A DNA stretch of 64,000 nt from Defluviimonas aquaemixtae (GCF_900302475.1 NZ_OMOQ01000002.1:186001-250000), one strand, 5' to 3'. Shown: positions 16,930 through 26,610, numbered from the stretch's first letter. Program-made: numbers and translations. Notes: a model not told the origin generated them from the sequence alone.

Positions 16930-18022
16930 CGACCAGACCGCTTTCGGAGCAGACGATCTGCGCGCCGCTGTCGCCGCCGGTATCGTGACCGAAGCGCAGG
17001 CAGCAGGCATCACGGCCCTTGCCCACGACCGCGCCGGCAGGCGCGCGAGCCTTCCTGCCGAGGACGAGCCGTTCGAATTCTTCCGCGGCTTTGCCGAGAT
17101 CTTCATCGCCATCGGACTCGCGATCCTTCTCGGGGGTGTCGCGCTGCTGCTCAGCATCATCGGAGGCATCACGATCCTTATCGCGATTCCGGCGATGATA
17201 GCGGCCATGGCATGGTGGATGGCAAGGTACTTCACTCTGAACCGGCGGATGAACCTGCCGTCCATGGTACTGGTGAGTGCCTATTCCAGCGGAATCTACG
17301 TTTCTGCCCTGACCTTCTTGTCCCAGTCGTCGCTCGGGCTGAAGGGTATCGCCTTCGCCGCATCCATCATTTCGGTCGGCGCAACTGCGCTCTGGTTCCG
17401 GCGCTTCAAGCTGCCGTTCTCGATGTTCGTCCTCGGGCTTTTCGCGCTGATGGCGATCTATGCGCTCTTCACGCACTACCGCCCCGGCAGCGACTTGACG
17501 AACGTTGACAACTGGGCGCTCACGTTCCTGCCTCAGGCGGACCTGTCGCTGGCCTCGCTTGTCTTCGGGATAGGGGCCTTCGTCGGTGCGATGTGGTTCG
17601 ATCTTCGCGACCGCTATCGCATCGGCCGCCACGCGGCGACTGCATTCTGGCTGCACATCCTCGCTGGCGCCGCGCTTGTGAACACGGTCGCCGGTAATCT
17701 CTACGGCGGCGGCGGAGGCGCGAATATCCTGCCGACCGCGCTCGCGCTTCTTGGTTTCGCGCTTGTCGCCTTAATCATCGACCGGCGATCGATGCTGACC
17801 GCGGGAATTGTCTACATCGCTGCGCTCATCTACTGGGCAGTCGCCGGCGACGGAACGGCCAGCCTGAAGGACTGGGCCGTGATCCTCATCATCCTCGGCG
17901 CCTTTTTCACGTTGCTGGGCACCTGGTGGGTCCAGCTTCGCGCCGCTCTCATGCGCGCCCTTCCGGACTTTCCTGGCAAGAGCCGACTTCCGCCGTGGTA
18001 CGGGGTGGGCCCGACCGATTGA
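16922..18022 (+). CDS. Multi-pass membrane protein, DUF2157-like
   Basis: The product of 366 residues has a soluble N-terminus ([20 protein letters not shown], a helix-turn typical of DUF2157 proteins) and about nine or ten hydrophobic segments from residue 60 on. It starts at GTG 16922, overlapping hslV by 8 bases, so translation is probably coupled. DUF2157 proteins have no established function. The overlap with hslV suggests a link to proteolysis or heat shock, but that is only inference from position. Confidence 0.8.
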   Translation: MPDDQTAFGADDLRAAVAAGIVTEAQAAGITALAHDRAGRRASLPAEDEPFEFFRGFAEIFIAIGLAILLGGVALLLSIIGGITILIAIPAMIAAMAWWMARYFTLNRRMNLPSMVLVSAYSSGIYVSALTFLSQSSLGLKGIAFAASIISVGATALWFRRFKLPFSMFVLGLFALMAIYALFTHYRPGSDLTNVDNWALTFLPQADLSLASLVFGIGAFVGAMWFDLRDRYRIGRHAATAFWLHILAGAALVNTVAGNLYGGGGGANILPTALALLGFALVALIIDRRSMLTAGIVYIAALIYWAVAGDGTASLKDWAVILIILGAFFTLLGTWWVQLRAALMRALPDFPGKSRLPPWYGVGPTD

Positions 18023-18040
18023 TCGGCCGGGCCGAAGGGG

Positions 18041-18433
18041 TCACTGCAGCTTGGCGATACCGAGCGGCACGTCGGCAGCTGCGCACCAGATATAGACCTC
18101 GTTGTAGTTCGACACGTCGATACTCGCCGGAATCTCGTAGCGCTGCGCCCCTGTCAGCGAGGCCAGAGGTCCGAGCTGAGTTTCGGGATCATAGCCATCC
18201 TTGCCCAGCGCAACTCTCGGATCGGGCCCGTTGTTTAGCGAGAAGTCCTCGCCCAGTTCGACGAAGTACGTGCCGCCGTCTTCGACAATCGTCGCGGCGC
18301 CCGAGGTGACGTGATTGCTCGCCCCTTCGAACATGCCGGAGCTGATGGTCACGCCTTGTGCGGCAGCAATTCCGAGACTTGCAACAAGACTCAATGCCGC
18401 GATGGACACCAACATCGTACGCTTGGAAATCAT
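18041..18433 (-). CDS. Secreted DM13-domain protein
   Basis: The product of 130 residues has a Sec signal peptide (ISKRTMLVSIAALSLVASL, cleavage near AAAQG at about 26) followed by a single DM13 domain of about 100 residues, including the segment LGEDFSLNNGPDPRVAL and the conserved cysteine in VYIWCAAADVPLG. DM13 domains are proposed to bind a redox cofactor through that cysteine; bacterial roles are unknown. Start ATG 18433 has AAGGAGAG upstream. It is divergent from hslU with a 180-bp gap and convergent with the DUF2157-like gene. The frame extends much further upstream, but that part is antisense to hslU. Confidence 0.85.
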   Translation of the reverse strand: MISKRTMLVSIAALSLVASLGIAAAQGVTISSGMFEGASNHVTSGAATIVEDGGTYFVELGEDFSLNNGPDPRVALGKDGYDPETQLGPLASLTGAQRYEIPASIDVSNYNEVYIWCAAADVPLGIAKLQ

Positions 18434-18613
18434 CGGTCTCTCCTTTTCGGCCCAGTGGGTTCGAGTCCTATGACTCCGGGAATAGCGGTTGCATAGTGGA
18501 TTACCGCCATATCTCGCACAGGTGACGGGGCGTGAAAAAACGTGGGGCGATACATTGCCTTTCGCCCGCCCATGACTAGGTTCCCGGGGACACCGATCAA
18601 GTAACAGGCTCAC

Positions 18614-19918
18614 ATGACCAATCTGACTCCACGCGAGATCGTCTCGGAACTCGACCGCTTCATCATCGCTCAGAAGGACGCCAAGCGAGCCGTCGCCGTT
18701 GCGCTGCGCAACCGCTGGCGCCGCAAGCAGTTGGCGGACGATCTGCGAGAGGAGGTCTATCCGAAGAACATCCTGATGATCGGGCCCACGGGCGTCGGCA
18801 AGACGGAGATTTCCAGGCGGCTCGCCAAGCTTGCAAAGGCGCCGTTCATCAAGGTCGAGGCGACGAAGTTCACCGAGGTCGGTTATGTCGGGCGCGATGT
18901 TGAGCAGATCGTCCGCGACCTGGCCGACGCCGCGATGATTGAAACGCGCGAGCGGATGCGCGAAGAGGTTAAGGCGCGGGCCGAGCAGGCCGCCGAGGAC
19001 CGGGTTATCGAGGCGATCGCGGGGGCGGATGCCCGCGAGCAAACGCGCGAGATGTTCCGCACACGGCTTAAGAAGGGCGATCTCGATAGCACCGTGATCG
19101 AACTCGAGGTGGCCGAGGCCATGCCGCAATTGCCGATGTTCGAGCTTCCCGGACAACAGGGCGGGGCGGGAATGATGAATTTGGGCGACATCTTCGGCAA
19201 GGCGTTCGGCGGGCGGCGCGCGCGCAAGAAAATGACGGTGGCCGAAAGCTATGAGGTGCTGGTCTCCGAAGAGGCCGACAAGCTTCTGGACGATGAGGCC
19301 GTCAAGGCCGCGGCTTTGGATGCGGTGCAGGAAAACGGCATCGTCTTCATCGACGAGATCGACAAGGTCTGCGCCCGCGCTGATGCCCGCGGCGCCGATG
19401 TCAGCCGCGAGGGCGTGCAACGCGACCTTCTCCCCTTGATCGAGGGCACGACGGTCAGCACGAAATATGGGCCGGTGAAGACCGACCATATCCTGTTCAT
19501 CGCGTCGGGTGCATTTCACATTGCCAAACCGTCGGACCTTTTGCCCGAGCTTCAGGGCCGCCTTCCGATTCGCGTCGAGCTGAGGGCGCTGACCGAGGAG
19601 GATTTCGTCCGCATCCTGACCGAGACCGACAATGCGCTGACGCGGCAGTATTCCGCGCTCATGGCAACTGAGAAGGTCACCGTCAATTTCTCGGACGACG
19701 GGATCGCCGCGCTTGCGAACTTCGCGGCCGAGGTGAACCGCAGCGTCGAGAATATCGGGGCGCGACGACTTTACACGGTGATGGAGCGCGTATTTGAAGA
19801 ATTGTCCTTTGCGGCTCCGGACCGATCCGGCGACGAAGTGATGATCGACGCCGCTTTCGTCGAGAAAAACATCGGAGACCTGGCGCGGTCGACCGATCTC
19901 AGCCGCTACGTTCTCTGA
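18614..19918 (+). CDS. hslU: ATP-dependent protease ATPase subunit HslU (ClpY)
   Basis: The product of 434 residues is the AAA+ unfoldase of HslVU. Walker A is GPTGVGKT at 57-64, Walker B is VFIDEID near 245, and the I domain lies between (about 110-230), rich in charged helices with MMNLGDIFG. The C-terminus ends STDLSRYVL, the conserved tail that inserts into HslV and activates it. Preceded by its own 180-bp intergenic region, so probably transcribed separately from hslV. Confidence 0.97.
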   Translation: MTNLTPREIVSELDRFIIAQKDAKRAVAVALRNRWRRKQLADDLREEVYPKNILMIGPTGVGKTEISRRLAKLAKAPFIKVEATKFTEVGYVGRDVEQIVRDLADAAMIETRERMREEVKARAEQAAEDRVIEAIAGADAREQTREMFRTRLKKGDLDSTVIELEVAEAMPQLPMFELPGQQGGAGMMNLGDIFGKAFGGRRARKKMTVAESYEVLVSEEADKLLDDEAVKAAALDAVQENGIVFIDEIDKVCARADARGADVSREGVQRDLLPLIEGTTVSTKYGPVKTDHILFIASGAFHIAKPSDLLPELQGRLPIRVELRALTEEDFVRILTETDNALTRQYSALMATEKVTVNFSDDGIAALANFAAEVNRSVENIGARRLYTVMERVFEELSFAAPDRSGDEVMIDAAFVEKNIGDLARSTDLSRYVL

Positions 19919-19979
19919 CCCTCTGGCGAGGCGACCAAAGCCGGGCTATCACGGACGGGAAATAGTCACGGGCGAGGCG

Positions 19980-21101
19980 GTGCAGCGGACTGTCGCAATC
20001 CTGTTTCTTTGTGTCACGCTCGCGGCCTGCACGCCGCGGGGCGCAATCGTCATCATGCCAGACTCGGCTAAAATCGGCGTAACAGAGCCAGTTTACATCG
20101 GCACGACCCGTGCAGCCGACCCCGAGACCGGAGAGCTGTTCAGCGGCAAGCGCAACCAATCAACCCGCTTCGCGCGCCTCGACGTGACGATTCCGCCAGA
20201 GCGCGAGCCCGGTGAGATCAAATGGCCGCGAAAGAACCGCCCGCCCGATCCCGGGACCGAATTCCTCACCTCGCGCGAGGTTCTTTATCGGAACGCGCCC
20301 GCATTTCGCGCCGATCTCGCAGATGCGCTTGGGCGGCAGCGGCGCGGCCGACGCGAGGCGATTGTCTTCGTTCATGGCTTCAACAACACTTTCGCGGAAG
20401 GCGCCTATAGGCTCGCCCAGCTTGGACATGACATCGGTATCGATGGTGCGCTGATTCACTATTCCTGGCCCTCGATCGCCCACCCGCTCGGCTATGCCTA
20501 CGATCGCGACAGTGCACTTTTTGCCCGCGACGGGCTCGAGCATCTGATTCACGAGGTCATAGCGGCCGGCGCTGATCGCGTAATCCTGGTTGCCCACTCG
20601 ATGGGTTCGGCGCTGACGATGGAGGCGCTGCGTCAGATCGCGATTGAAGACGATCACAAGCGATTGGATCGGATCGCGGCCGTTGTGCTGATGTCGCCCG
20701 ATCTCGACGTCGACGTGTTCCGGGCCCAGGCGCTTCGGATCGGAGAGTTGCCGCAGCCATTTCTCATTTTCACATCGCGAAAGGACCGTGCGCTAGCGCT
20801 TTCGGCGCGCCTGACGGGCCAGCGCAATCGGCTGGGAAATGTCGCCGATGTGACCGAGGTCGCGGATCTGAATGTTACGCTTCTCGACACGACGGCCTTT
20901 TCGACCGGTGCGGGCCATTTCGACGCAGGCAACTCTCGCGCGCTCATATCGATCCTGGGCAGCATGCGTGACGTGGACGCGGCCCTTGCGGGCGATCAGA
21001 CTGGGCGGACGGGTTTGCTTCCGGGCGCGGTGCTGACGGTTCAAAGCGCAACCGGGGTCGTGTTGTCGCCAGTCGCGACGCTGTCGGGCGCGATGAACTA
21101 A
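19980..21101 (+). CDS. Lipoprotein alpha/beta hydrolase (DUF900 type)
   Basis: The product of 373 residues has a lipoprotein signal ending LAAC with C17 as lipidation site, then an alpha/beta hydrolase domain with the strand VFVHGFNNTFAEGAYR and a nucleophile S207 in VAHSMGSALTM. A histidine late in the domain (AGHFDAGNS) could complete the triad. This is the DUF900 family of uncharacterised esterase-like proteins, here probably anchored in the outer membrane or periplasmic face. Start GTG 19980 follows hslU by 61 bp on the same strand. Confidence 0.85.
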   Translation: MQRTVAILFLCVTLAACTPRGAIVIMPDSAKIGVTEPVYIGTTRAADPETGELFSGKRNQSTRFARLDVTIPPEREPGEIKWPRKNRPPDPGTEFLTSREVLYRNAPAFRADLADALGRQRRGRREAIVFVHGFNNTFAEGAYRLAQLGHDIGIDGALIHYSWPSIAHPLGYAYDRDSALFARDGLEHLIHEVIAAGADRVILVAHSMGSALTMEALRQIAIEDDHKRLDRIAAVVLMSPDLDVDVFRAQALRIGELPQPFLIFTSRKDRALALSARLTGQRNRLGNVADVTEVADLNVTLLDTTAFSTGAGHFDAGNSRALISILGSMRDVDAALAGDQTGRTGLLPGAVLTVQSATGVVLSPVATLSGAMN

Positions 21102-21114
21102 CTCCAGGCGCGGA

Positions 21115-21696
21115 TCAGCGCGCGCGTCGGAGATAGACGTAGAATGCGCCCGCACCGCCGTGTTTCTGATGAGCGGGAAGGACCTGTAACGCGACACCAC
21201 CGAGTGGCGGCTGTGCCAGCCAATGCGGCACCTGATGGCGCAGAATACCGATGCGTTCCGGGATCGGGCCGGGGTCGGCGCCGCGCCGGCCCTTGCCGGT
21301 GATGACCAGAACCAACCGCTTACCGTGGGCCTGCGCGGACAGGACAAACCGGATGAGTTCCGGATGCGCTTCGGCCAGCGTCATACCGTGCAGATCGAGC
21401 CGTGCTTCCGGGCGCAACTTGCCCCGGATCAGCGCGGTGTGGAGGCGTCGATCCATGCGGAGGGGCATGGCCGCAGATTGGTTCAACTGCGGCAACGCAT
21501 CTCTGATCGCTGTCAGTGGCCGCACCGTCGTGCTGGCCCGGAAATCTGGGTGCGGCAGGCCAGATCGTATCTGCTTCGCCGGTGCACCATCGGAAGACGC
21601 GGTCGGAGCGACCGGGCGGATCGGGCGGGCCGTAGCCGCCACCCGGCCCCAGAGCTCCTGCTCTTCGGGGCTTAGACCACGCGGCCGGCGCGTCAT
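21115..21696 (-). CDS. Smr-domain protein
   Basis: The product of 193 residues has a variable N-terminal half and a C-terminal Smr domain with ARLDLHGMTLAEA and VLVITGKGRRG, the two conserved Smr blocks (the LDxHG and TGxG motifs). Small Smr proteins nick DNA or RNA; the exact substrate cannot be read. The ATG overlaps the mltA stop by 4 bases, so it is the third gene of a leftward tim44-mltA-smr operon, a conserved alphaproteobacterial arrangement. Confidence 0.9.
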   Translation of the reverse strand: MTRRPRGLSPEEQELWGRVAATARPIRPVAPTASSDGAPAKQIRSGLPHPDFRASTTVRPLTAIRDALPQLNQSAAMPLRMDRRLHTALIRGKLRPEARLDLHGMTLAEAHPELIRFVLSAQAHGKRLVLVITGKGRRGADPGPIPERIGILRHQVPHWLAQPPLGGVALQVLPAHQKHGGAGAFYVYLRRAR

Positions 21697-22604
21697 CTGA
21701 GGGTCCTTTCGGCATCTTGGCGCGGCAGGAATGTGAACATTCTGCCTGAGTCGCGCATCGATCCAGCCAGATCGCTCGCATCGCTGCCTGTGCCGCAGAA
21801 GAGGTCGGCACGCCCGCTTCCCTTGATCGCGCTGCCAGTATCCTGGGCGACCGTGAGCCGACCACCCGCCTCGGTTTCAAGCCAAACCGGCGCGCCGAGC
21901 GGGACATAGGCGGGATCCACGGCAATGCTCCGCCCCGCTGAGACGGACCGCCCCAGCGTACCGATTGGTCCCGAATTCGCCGGCAGGTCGCGTTTGCGGA
22001 AAAAAACAAACGACGGATTGTGACGCAGAAGTGCGGGCACTTGGTCGGGATGGCGTTCGCACCAGTCGCGGATCGCACCGATCGAAATATCGGTCTCGGC
22101 GATGGCTTCGCGCCGGACAAGCTCCTCCCCGATGGAACGGTAGGCATGACCGTTCGCTCCGGCATAGCCGAACCGGCATCCGCGCACGCCGGGAAGGCGG
22201 ACGCGAACGGAGCCCTGGACCTGTGCGAAGAAGGCATCAAGCGCGCTCGCGAGCCAGACGAGTTCGCGGCCAGCTAGCAGGCCGCCCTCCTCGATCTCGG
22301 CGCGGCTATACCAGGGTTTGCCATCCGGCAGATCCGCCGGCGCGGCGTAAAGCGGGTAGCGAAACGGTCCCTCCGGGCGCGACCTGGCATCAAGTTCGGG
22401 CTCGAAGTAGCCGGTGACCAGCGCCGGCACCGGGCTGGCCAAATGAAAGTTCCGTTCGAAGAAGCGCCGTGCGGAGTCGCCATCGGGCCTTGGCCAGCCG
22501 TCTGGAAGCAAGTCGGCAGTGGAGGCATAAGCGGAAAGCGCCGCTTCGTGATCGTCGTCGGACCATCCGCTGAGCCGGAGCATCTCCGGCCAAGGTCCCG
22601 ACAT
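21693..22604 (-). CDS. mltA: Murein transglycosylase A (MltA)
   Basis: The product of 303 residues is a lytic transglycosylase with the MltA domain (VTGYFEPELDARS, PLYAAPADLP) and the C-terminal 3D domain with its three aspartates (IAVDPAYVPLG, VAQDTGSAIKG, GRADLFCGTG). MltA cleaves glycan strands to 1,6-anhydro-MurNAc products. Start ATG 22604 shares one base with the upstream stop (TGATG). No clear signal peptide follows this start, which is odd for a periplasmic enzyme; an upstream in-frame start at 22631 does not add one. The anhydro-sugar products would feed the amgK-murU pathway elsewhere in this window. Confidence 0.93.
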   Translation of the reverse strand: MSGPWPEMLRLSGWSDDDHEAALSAYASTADLLPDGWPRPDGDSARRFFERNFHLASPVPALVTGYFEPELDARSRPEGPFRYPLYAAPADLPDGKPWYSRAEIEEGGLLAGRELVWLASALDAFFAQVQGSVRVRLPGVRGCRFGYAGANGHAYRSIGEELVRREAIAETDISIGAIRDWCERHPDQVPALLRHNPSFVFFRKRDLPANSGPIGTLGRSVSAGRSIAVDPAYVPLGAPVWLETEAGGRLTVAQDTGSAIKGSGRADLFCGTGSDASDLAGSMRDSGRMFTFLPRQDAERTLR

Positions 22605-23260
22605 CACTCGCCGGTGGCGACGAGCTGCCAATTGGGATCGTCGGACCCCATCTTGCGCGCGAAGGTCCAGGTGTCGCGCTGCCGGCGCACCTCCTTTGCG
22701 TCGCCTTCGACAATCTCGCCTGCCGCGTTGCGCGCCGACGAAATCAGTTCGCTCGCGAAGCGCACGGCGACCTCGCCTTCGCTCGTTTCGGGGTCGAACT
22801 CGGCATCGTGCAGAGTCACCTCGCGAATACCGAGAAACTCGGCCTTGACCGTGAGGCCGCGAGAAGCACGCGCAGCCACTACGTCGGCCAGAGTGTCGTA
22901 CACGTCCTCGGACATGAACGGCTTCACCCTCTCAAGGTCGCCCTTTTCGAAGGCCATCAGGATCATCTCGTAAGCACCCCGCGCACCGCCGAGGAACTCC
23001 GAAACGGAAAAGCTCGGCTCCGCCTGCTTCATCGCCGCGAGTGCCTGCGCAGCGTCAGAGCCTTCGGGCACGTGGTCGGTGATGTCCCGGTCGGGCCCAC
23101 CCTCGATCACTTCGAACCGGTCCCGGCGCCCCTGCGACCCGGGCGCGGGCAGCGGCGGTTTTTCGAAACCCTCGCGCGTCCCAAGAACGCTGCGCAACCG
23201 CAGGATCAGGAAAATCGCGATCCCGGCGAGAACCAATAGCTGGATGACGGAACTGTTCAT
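22604..23260 (-). CDS. Tim44/TimA family adaptor protein
   Basis: The product of 218 residues has one N-terminal membrane anchor (VIQLLVLAGIAIFLILRL), a charged linker and a C-terminal Tim44-like domain (about 85-215, with FMSEDVYDTLADV and DTWTFARKMGS). Alphaproteobacterial Tim44-domain proteins are related to the mitochondrial import-motor subunit, but their bacterial role is unsettled. Start ATG 23260. First gene of tim44-mltA-smr; divergent from fxsA-secB, an export-related neighbourhood. Confidence 0.88.
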   Translation of the reverse strand: MNSSVIQLLVLAGIAIFLILRLRSVLGTREGFEKPPLPAPGSQGRRDRFEVIEGGPDRDITDHVPEGSDAAQALAAMKQAEPSFSVSEFLGGARGAYEMILMAFEKGDLERVKPFMSEDVYDTLADVVAARASRGLTVKAEFLGIREVTLHDAEFDPETSEGEVAVRFASELISSARNAAGEIVEGDAKEVRRQRDTWTFARKMGSDDPNWQLVATGE

Positions 23261-23377
23261 ATGCGCGCGGCCTCTTGCGCCGCGATCTCCGGCGGCAGGG
23301 TTGGAAACTTTGGCGTCATCCACTTATGTAAGTCACGGGTGGGGTCAAGTCCACCGCACGACCTGAAAGGAAATGGC

Positions 23378-23860
23378 ATGTGGCTACTGATTGCGTTCAT
23401 CGCCGTACCGATGATCGAAATCGGCCTTTTCATAAAAGTGGGCGGCCTGATTGGGCTGTGGCCCACACTCGCCATCGTACTCGCCACGGCGATTGCGGGC
23501 AGTTGGCTGGTCCGGATGCAGGGCTCTGCGGCGCTTTCGCGTCTTCGAAGTTCGTTAAACGAGCTTCGCGATCCGACAGAGCCGATCGCCCATGGAGCGA
23601 TGATCCTTTTTGCCGGCGCGTTGCTGCTGACCCCGGGGTTCTTCACAGACACGGTTGGGCTTCTGCTCCTCGTGCCTGGAGTGCGCGCGGCGGTATTGCG
23701 ATGGCTTGCCGCGCGGATCGAAGTTCAGCGGTTCACAGTCGGAGGCGCGCCGCCCCGGCGCGAGCCCCATCGCCCTGACATTATCGACGGCGAATTTCAG
23801 GAAATCGAGCCGGAAGCAGAAAGCCTTCCTAGAAATCCGTCCGGCTGGACACGCCATTGA
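23378..23860 (+). CDS. fxsA: FxsA family membrane protein
   Basis: The product of 160 residues begins MWLLIAFIAVPMIEIGLFIKVGG, the conserved FxsA opening, and has about three to four membrane segments with PGFFTDTVGLLLLVPGVR as the second signature block, followed by a charged cytoplasmic tail. In E. coli FxsA modulates phage exclusion by the F plasmid; its normal role is unknown. Start ATG 23378 has AAAGGAAA just upstream. Confidence 0.9.
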   Translation: MWLLIAFIAVPMIEIGLFIKVGGLIGLWPTLAIVLATAIAGSWLVRMQGSAALSRLRSSLNELRDPTEPIAHGAMILFAGALLLTPGFFTDTVGLLLLVPGVRAAVLRWLAARIEVQRFTVGGAPPRREPHRPDIIDGEFQEIEPEAESLPRNPSGWTRH

Positions 23861-23917
23861 GGCGGGCGGACCAAGGTGATACACCGCCGGGCAACGAATA
23901 CCTTGGGAGAGACCGAG

Positions 23918-24421
23918 ATGGCCGAGGAAGGCAACGGTGCAGCGCAGGGCCAGGCGCCGCAAATCAAGATGCAGGTTCTGGGGCAGTTCATCCGTGATCT
24001 GTCCTTCGAAAATGTCGTAGCTCAAAAGGGCGTTTCCAACGCCGACGTGCAGCCTGATATCCAGGTTCAGGTCAGCCTTGATGCGCGAAAGCGCTCGGTC
24101 GACCATCAGTACGAGGTGGTGAGCAAGTTCAAGGTCACCTCGAACAACAAAGCCGACAAGACACCTCTGTTTCTGCTCGAGCTTGACTACGGTTCGATCT
24201 TCCATGTCGAGGGCGTACCGGAGGATCAGCTTCATCCCTTCCTGCTTATCGAATGCCCGCGCATGGTCTTCCCGTTCGTCCGTCGAATCATTTCCGACGT
24301 GACCCGCGACGGAGGGTTCCCGGCGCTGAACATCGATACGGTCGATTTCGTGCAGCTCTACCGTCAGGAAATGGCGCGTCGTACGGCCGCTCAGGAAAAG
24401 CCGGCCGAACAGCCTTCGTGA
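23918..24421 (+). CDS. secB: Protein-export chaperone SecB
   Basis: The product of 167 residues is the tetrameric SecB chaperone that holds precursors unfolded and hands them to SecA. Signature segments are QVLGQFIRDLSFE near residue 20, LFLLELDYGSIF, LLIECPRMVFPFVR and the acidic-to-polar tail. Start ATG 23918 has GGGAGAG upstream. It is 57 bp after fxsA and is followed at once by idi. Confidence 0.97.
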   Translation: MAEEGNGAAQGQAPQIKMQVLGQFIRDLSFENVVAQKGVSNADVQPDIQVQVSLDARKRSVDHQYEVVSKFKVTSNNKADKTPLFLLELDYGSIFHVEGVPEDQLHPFLLIECPRMVFPFVRRIISDVTRDGGFPALNIDTVDFVQLYRQEMARRTAAQEKPAEQPS

Positions 24422-24423
24422 CG

Positions 24424-24948
24424 ATGGATGCCCTCATCCCGGCTTGGGTCGATGGACGGCTCAGGCCGTACGACAAGATTGCCGTGCATGTCGAAGGCTT
24501 GCGGCACAAGGCCGTTTCGGTTTTCGTCCTCAGTGGCGATCATGTCCTGATCCAGCGCCGATCGCTCGGCAAGTATCACACGCCGGGACTTTGGGCGAAT
24601 ACCTGCTGCACGCACCCGCATTGGGACGAGGCGCCCGATGCATGCGCGGTGCGGCGGCTGCGCGAGGAGCTCGGCATCGAAAGCCTCAACCCGATTTTTG
24701 CGGATCAGATCGAGTACCGCGCCGATGTCGGCGGCGGGATGATTGAACACGAGGTCGTCGATGTCTTCGTCGCAAAGGCGTCTCGTGATCTCGCCTGGTC
24801 ACCGAACCCCGCGGAAGTGATGGACGTGCGATGGATCGGTCTGGCCGAGCTTCTTGACGAGGTGAAGGAACACGCAAATCGCTTCACGCCCTGGCTGCGC
24901 ATCTATCTTGACCGGCATCGTGACCGCATCTTCGGCGCGGCCGCCTGA
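24424..24948 (+). CDS. idi: Isopentenyl-diphosphate delta-isomerase, type I
   Basis: The product of 174 residues has the type I (Nudix-fold) isomerase motifs: the active-site cysteine C62 in ANTCCTHPHWDE, the Nudix-like REELGI, and the glutamate-bearing GMIEHEVVDVF. It interconverts IPP and DMAPP for isoprenoid synthesis (quinones, carotenoids; in photosynthetic relatives, bacteriochlorophyll tails). The start ATG 24424 is two bases after the secB stop; a GTG at 24418 is an alternative. Confidence 0.95.
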   Translation: MDALIPAWVDGRLRPYDKIAVHVEGLRHKAVSVFVLSGDHVLIQRRSLGKYHTPGLWANTCCTHPHWDEAPDACAVRRLREELGIESLNPIFADQIEYRADVGGGMIEHEVVDVFVAKASRDLAWSPNPAEVMDVRWIGLAELLDEVKEHANRFTPWLRIYLDRHRDRIFGAAA

Positions 24949-24950
24949 CC

Positions 24951-25253
24951 TCAATTTATCTCCAGCTCTTCGAGAAGAACTGCCCAAGCAGCACCGTGCA
25001 TGTCGCGATCCGAACGCATCCCCTGCACCGCTGGTCGCGGGAATGAGAACTTGACGACGTTGAGCGCGGCAATGTCGAAACGTTTCAACTGTGCTTCATC
25101 GGCCCGAAAGACTGAGGCTACGCGCGCCGTACCCAAGCCTGCCGTTATCCGCTCGAACGCCGCCTTGCTCCCGCAGAAAATGTCGATCGTCAGCCAGAAC
25201 GGACCGGCGTTCTTTGACCGTATCTTCGCGGCGATCTGGCCTAGCTCAGCCAT
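24951..25253 (-). CDS. DUF4387 protein
   Basis: The product of 100 residues begins MAELGQIAAKIRSKNAGPFW and contains LTIDIFCGSKAAFERI and MHGAAWAVLLEELE, which I recognise as DUF4387, a small domain found beside or fused to DUF1446/AtuA proteins. The reaction is unknown. It overlaps the AtuA-like gene by 8 bases (ATGGCTGA), so it is probably made in fixed ratio with it as a second subunit. Last gene of the leftward tctC-tctB-tctA-atuA-like-DUF4387 operon. Confidence 0.85.
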   Translation of the reverse strand: MAELGQIAAKIRSKNAGPFWLTIDIFCGSKAAFERITAGLGTARVASVFRADEAQLKRFDIAALNVVKFSFPRPAVQGMRSDRDMHGAAWAVLLEELEIN

Positions 25254-26610
25254 GGCCGACTTTATCGGTGACAAGACGAAATGCAGCCATGGGGTCATCT
25301 AACGCGAGCACGTGATTCAGGCAGAATTCGTAGATTGCGCCACGGTTCATCTCCGCGGGTGAAAACGGAAAGGCGAAGGTCGGCATCGGTTCGTCATCGG
25401 TCAGCGCGTAGTGCAGAAGGTAGGGGTTGAGGATCTTGCCGATCTCGCTCGCCTGCACTTCGGTCGGTGCGGTCGCAATGGCCAAAACGCCGACTTCGCG
25501 AGGATCTGCGCCGGGCGTCTCCAGCGGGCCGAGCGTGGCGTCCACACCGATCAGCCGCAACTCGATATCGAAGTCGCTCTCGGCGAGGCCCATCCGCGAG
25601 ATCACGTCCGAGCGCGACCGCGCCTCGACCTCCGCCGCCCAGCCGCGCGCGTTAGCGACGTAGCGGCGATCGCGCAGCAGAGTCAGCGATATGCACTGGT
25701 ATCCAGCTATCCGCGCGCCTTCCAGCTTCACCGTGTAAGGCCCCGGCCGCCAGATCGACCCCTCGACGCGCACGCGCCGATCGTCGAGAGCAATGTAGCT
25801 TGCCGCAGTGACATCAAGCACGCCGCCCGGTTCACAAAGCATGAACGGATCGGTATTCTCGTAAAGCATGTGCGCGGACACGGTATAGGGCGTGCCTCGA
25901 GCGGCCTCACCCATCGGAGTAAGTGTAAATCCTGCTTCGTCGAAATCGACCAGGATCGTGCCCGACGCCGGGTTGGTCGTTGCGATCGCGCCGCATTCCC
26001 CGACCTTCGCGCCATGCCAGGCCGCTCCGAGATTGCACCCCCGGGAAATTGGCAGCGCGGCGATGATTGCCGTGTCTGTCGTGCGCCCGGCGATTACTAT
26101 GTCCGCCCCCGTTGCGAGAGCGGCGGTTATCTGTTCGGCGCCGGCTAGCGCCACGATATTGGTACACGCGCGGATCGTATCTGTCCCGATTTGCGGCGCG
26201 GCGGGGAGTGGGGATATTCGACCTGCCTCGAACGAAGTCGCAATATCCTCGGGATTCTGACTTGAGTAGAGCCTTGCAGCTATCAGCTTCTGGCCGAGTT
26301 CCGCCGCGACTTCGCATGTGATGTCATAGAGCCAGTCGACGGTCGCGTCGGCGCCGCAAGTGCCTGCGGTTCCGATCACCAGAGGAACTCCTGCTGCCGC
26401 CCGCGCCTCCATCAACTCTCGCCATTCAGCCTTGGTTGTCGTCCGCGAATACTTCGACAGGCCACGCCCGAGATAGGCCGGACCGCTATCGGTCGATCCT
26501 CCATCAACCGCGATGATGTCAGGCCGCGCCGCAACGCCACGCGCTAGCGCATCGCGGTCGTACCCGAGGCCCAGCGCCCCGGTGGGAATCAGAACCCGCG
26601 CGTGCGCCAT
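25246..26610 (-). CDS. AtuA-like (DUF1446) protein
   Basis: The product of 454 residues is a DUF1446 protein: DIIAVDGGSTDSGPAYLG at the N-terminus, VIGTAGTCGAD, IVIAGRTTDTA, GTPYTVSAHMLYENTDPF and the later YTVKLEGARIAGYQCISL. The family is named after AtuA of the Pseudomonas acyclic terpene pathway, but its reaction is not established, and other atu genes are absent here. Glycine-rich strand ends and conserved D, T and R suggest an enzyme. Start ATG 26610 shares one base with the tctA stop. The transporter neighbours suggest that its substrate is an imported carboxylate. Confidence 0.88.
   Translation of the reverse strand: MAHARVLIPTGALGLGYDRDALARGVAARPDIIAVDGGSTDSGPAYLGRGLSKYSRTTTKAEWRELMEARAAAGVPLVIGTAGTCGADATVDWLYDITCEVAAELGQKLIAARLYSSQNPEDIATSFEAGRISPLPAAPQIGTDTIRACTNIVALAGAEQITAALATGADIVIAGRTTDTAIIAALPISRGCNLGAAWHGAKVGECGAIATTNPASGTILVDFDEAGFTLTPMGEAARGTPYTVSAHMLYENTDPFMLCEPGGVLDVTAASYIALDDRRVRVEGSIWRPGPYTVKLEGARIAGYQCISLTLLRDRRYVANARGWAAEVEARSRSDVISRMGLAESDFDIELRLIGVDATLGPLETPGADPREVGVLAIATAPTEVQASEIGKILNPYLLHYALTDDEPMPTFAFPFSPAEMNRGAIYEFCLNHVLALDDPMAAFRLVTDKVGHG

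Noticed and set aside
15685..17265. Long minus-strand open frame across addA end, trxA, hslV and the DUF2157-like gene
   Set aside because: It runs through several well-supported genes on the other strand and crosses the trxA terminator; low-complexity translation.
18450..18481. tRNA-like T-arm: GTGGG TTCGAGT CCTAT followed by GACTCCG
   Set aside because: The T-loop matches GGTTCGANTCC, but the stem needs two G-U pairs and no matching 5' acceptor strand (CGGAGTC), D arm or anticodon arm exists upstream, where the DM13 gene starts. Not a tRNA gene.
18434..19519. Upstream extension of the DM13 frame
   Set aside because: It is antisense to hslU. ATG 18433 has a ribosome-binding site and a signal peptide.
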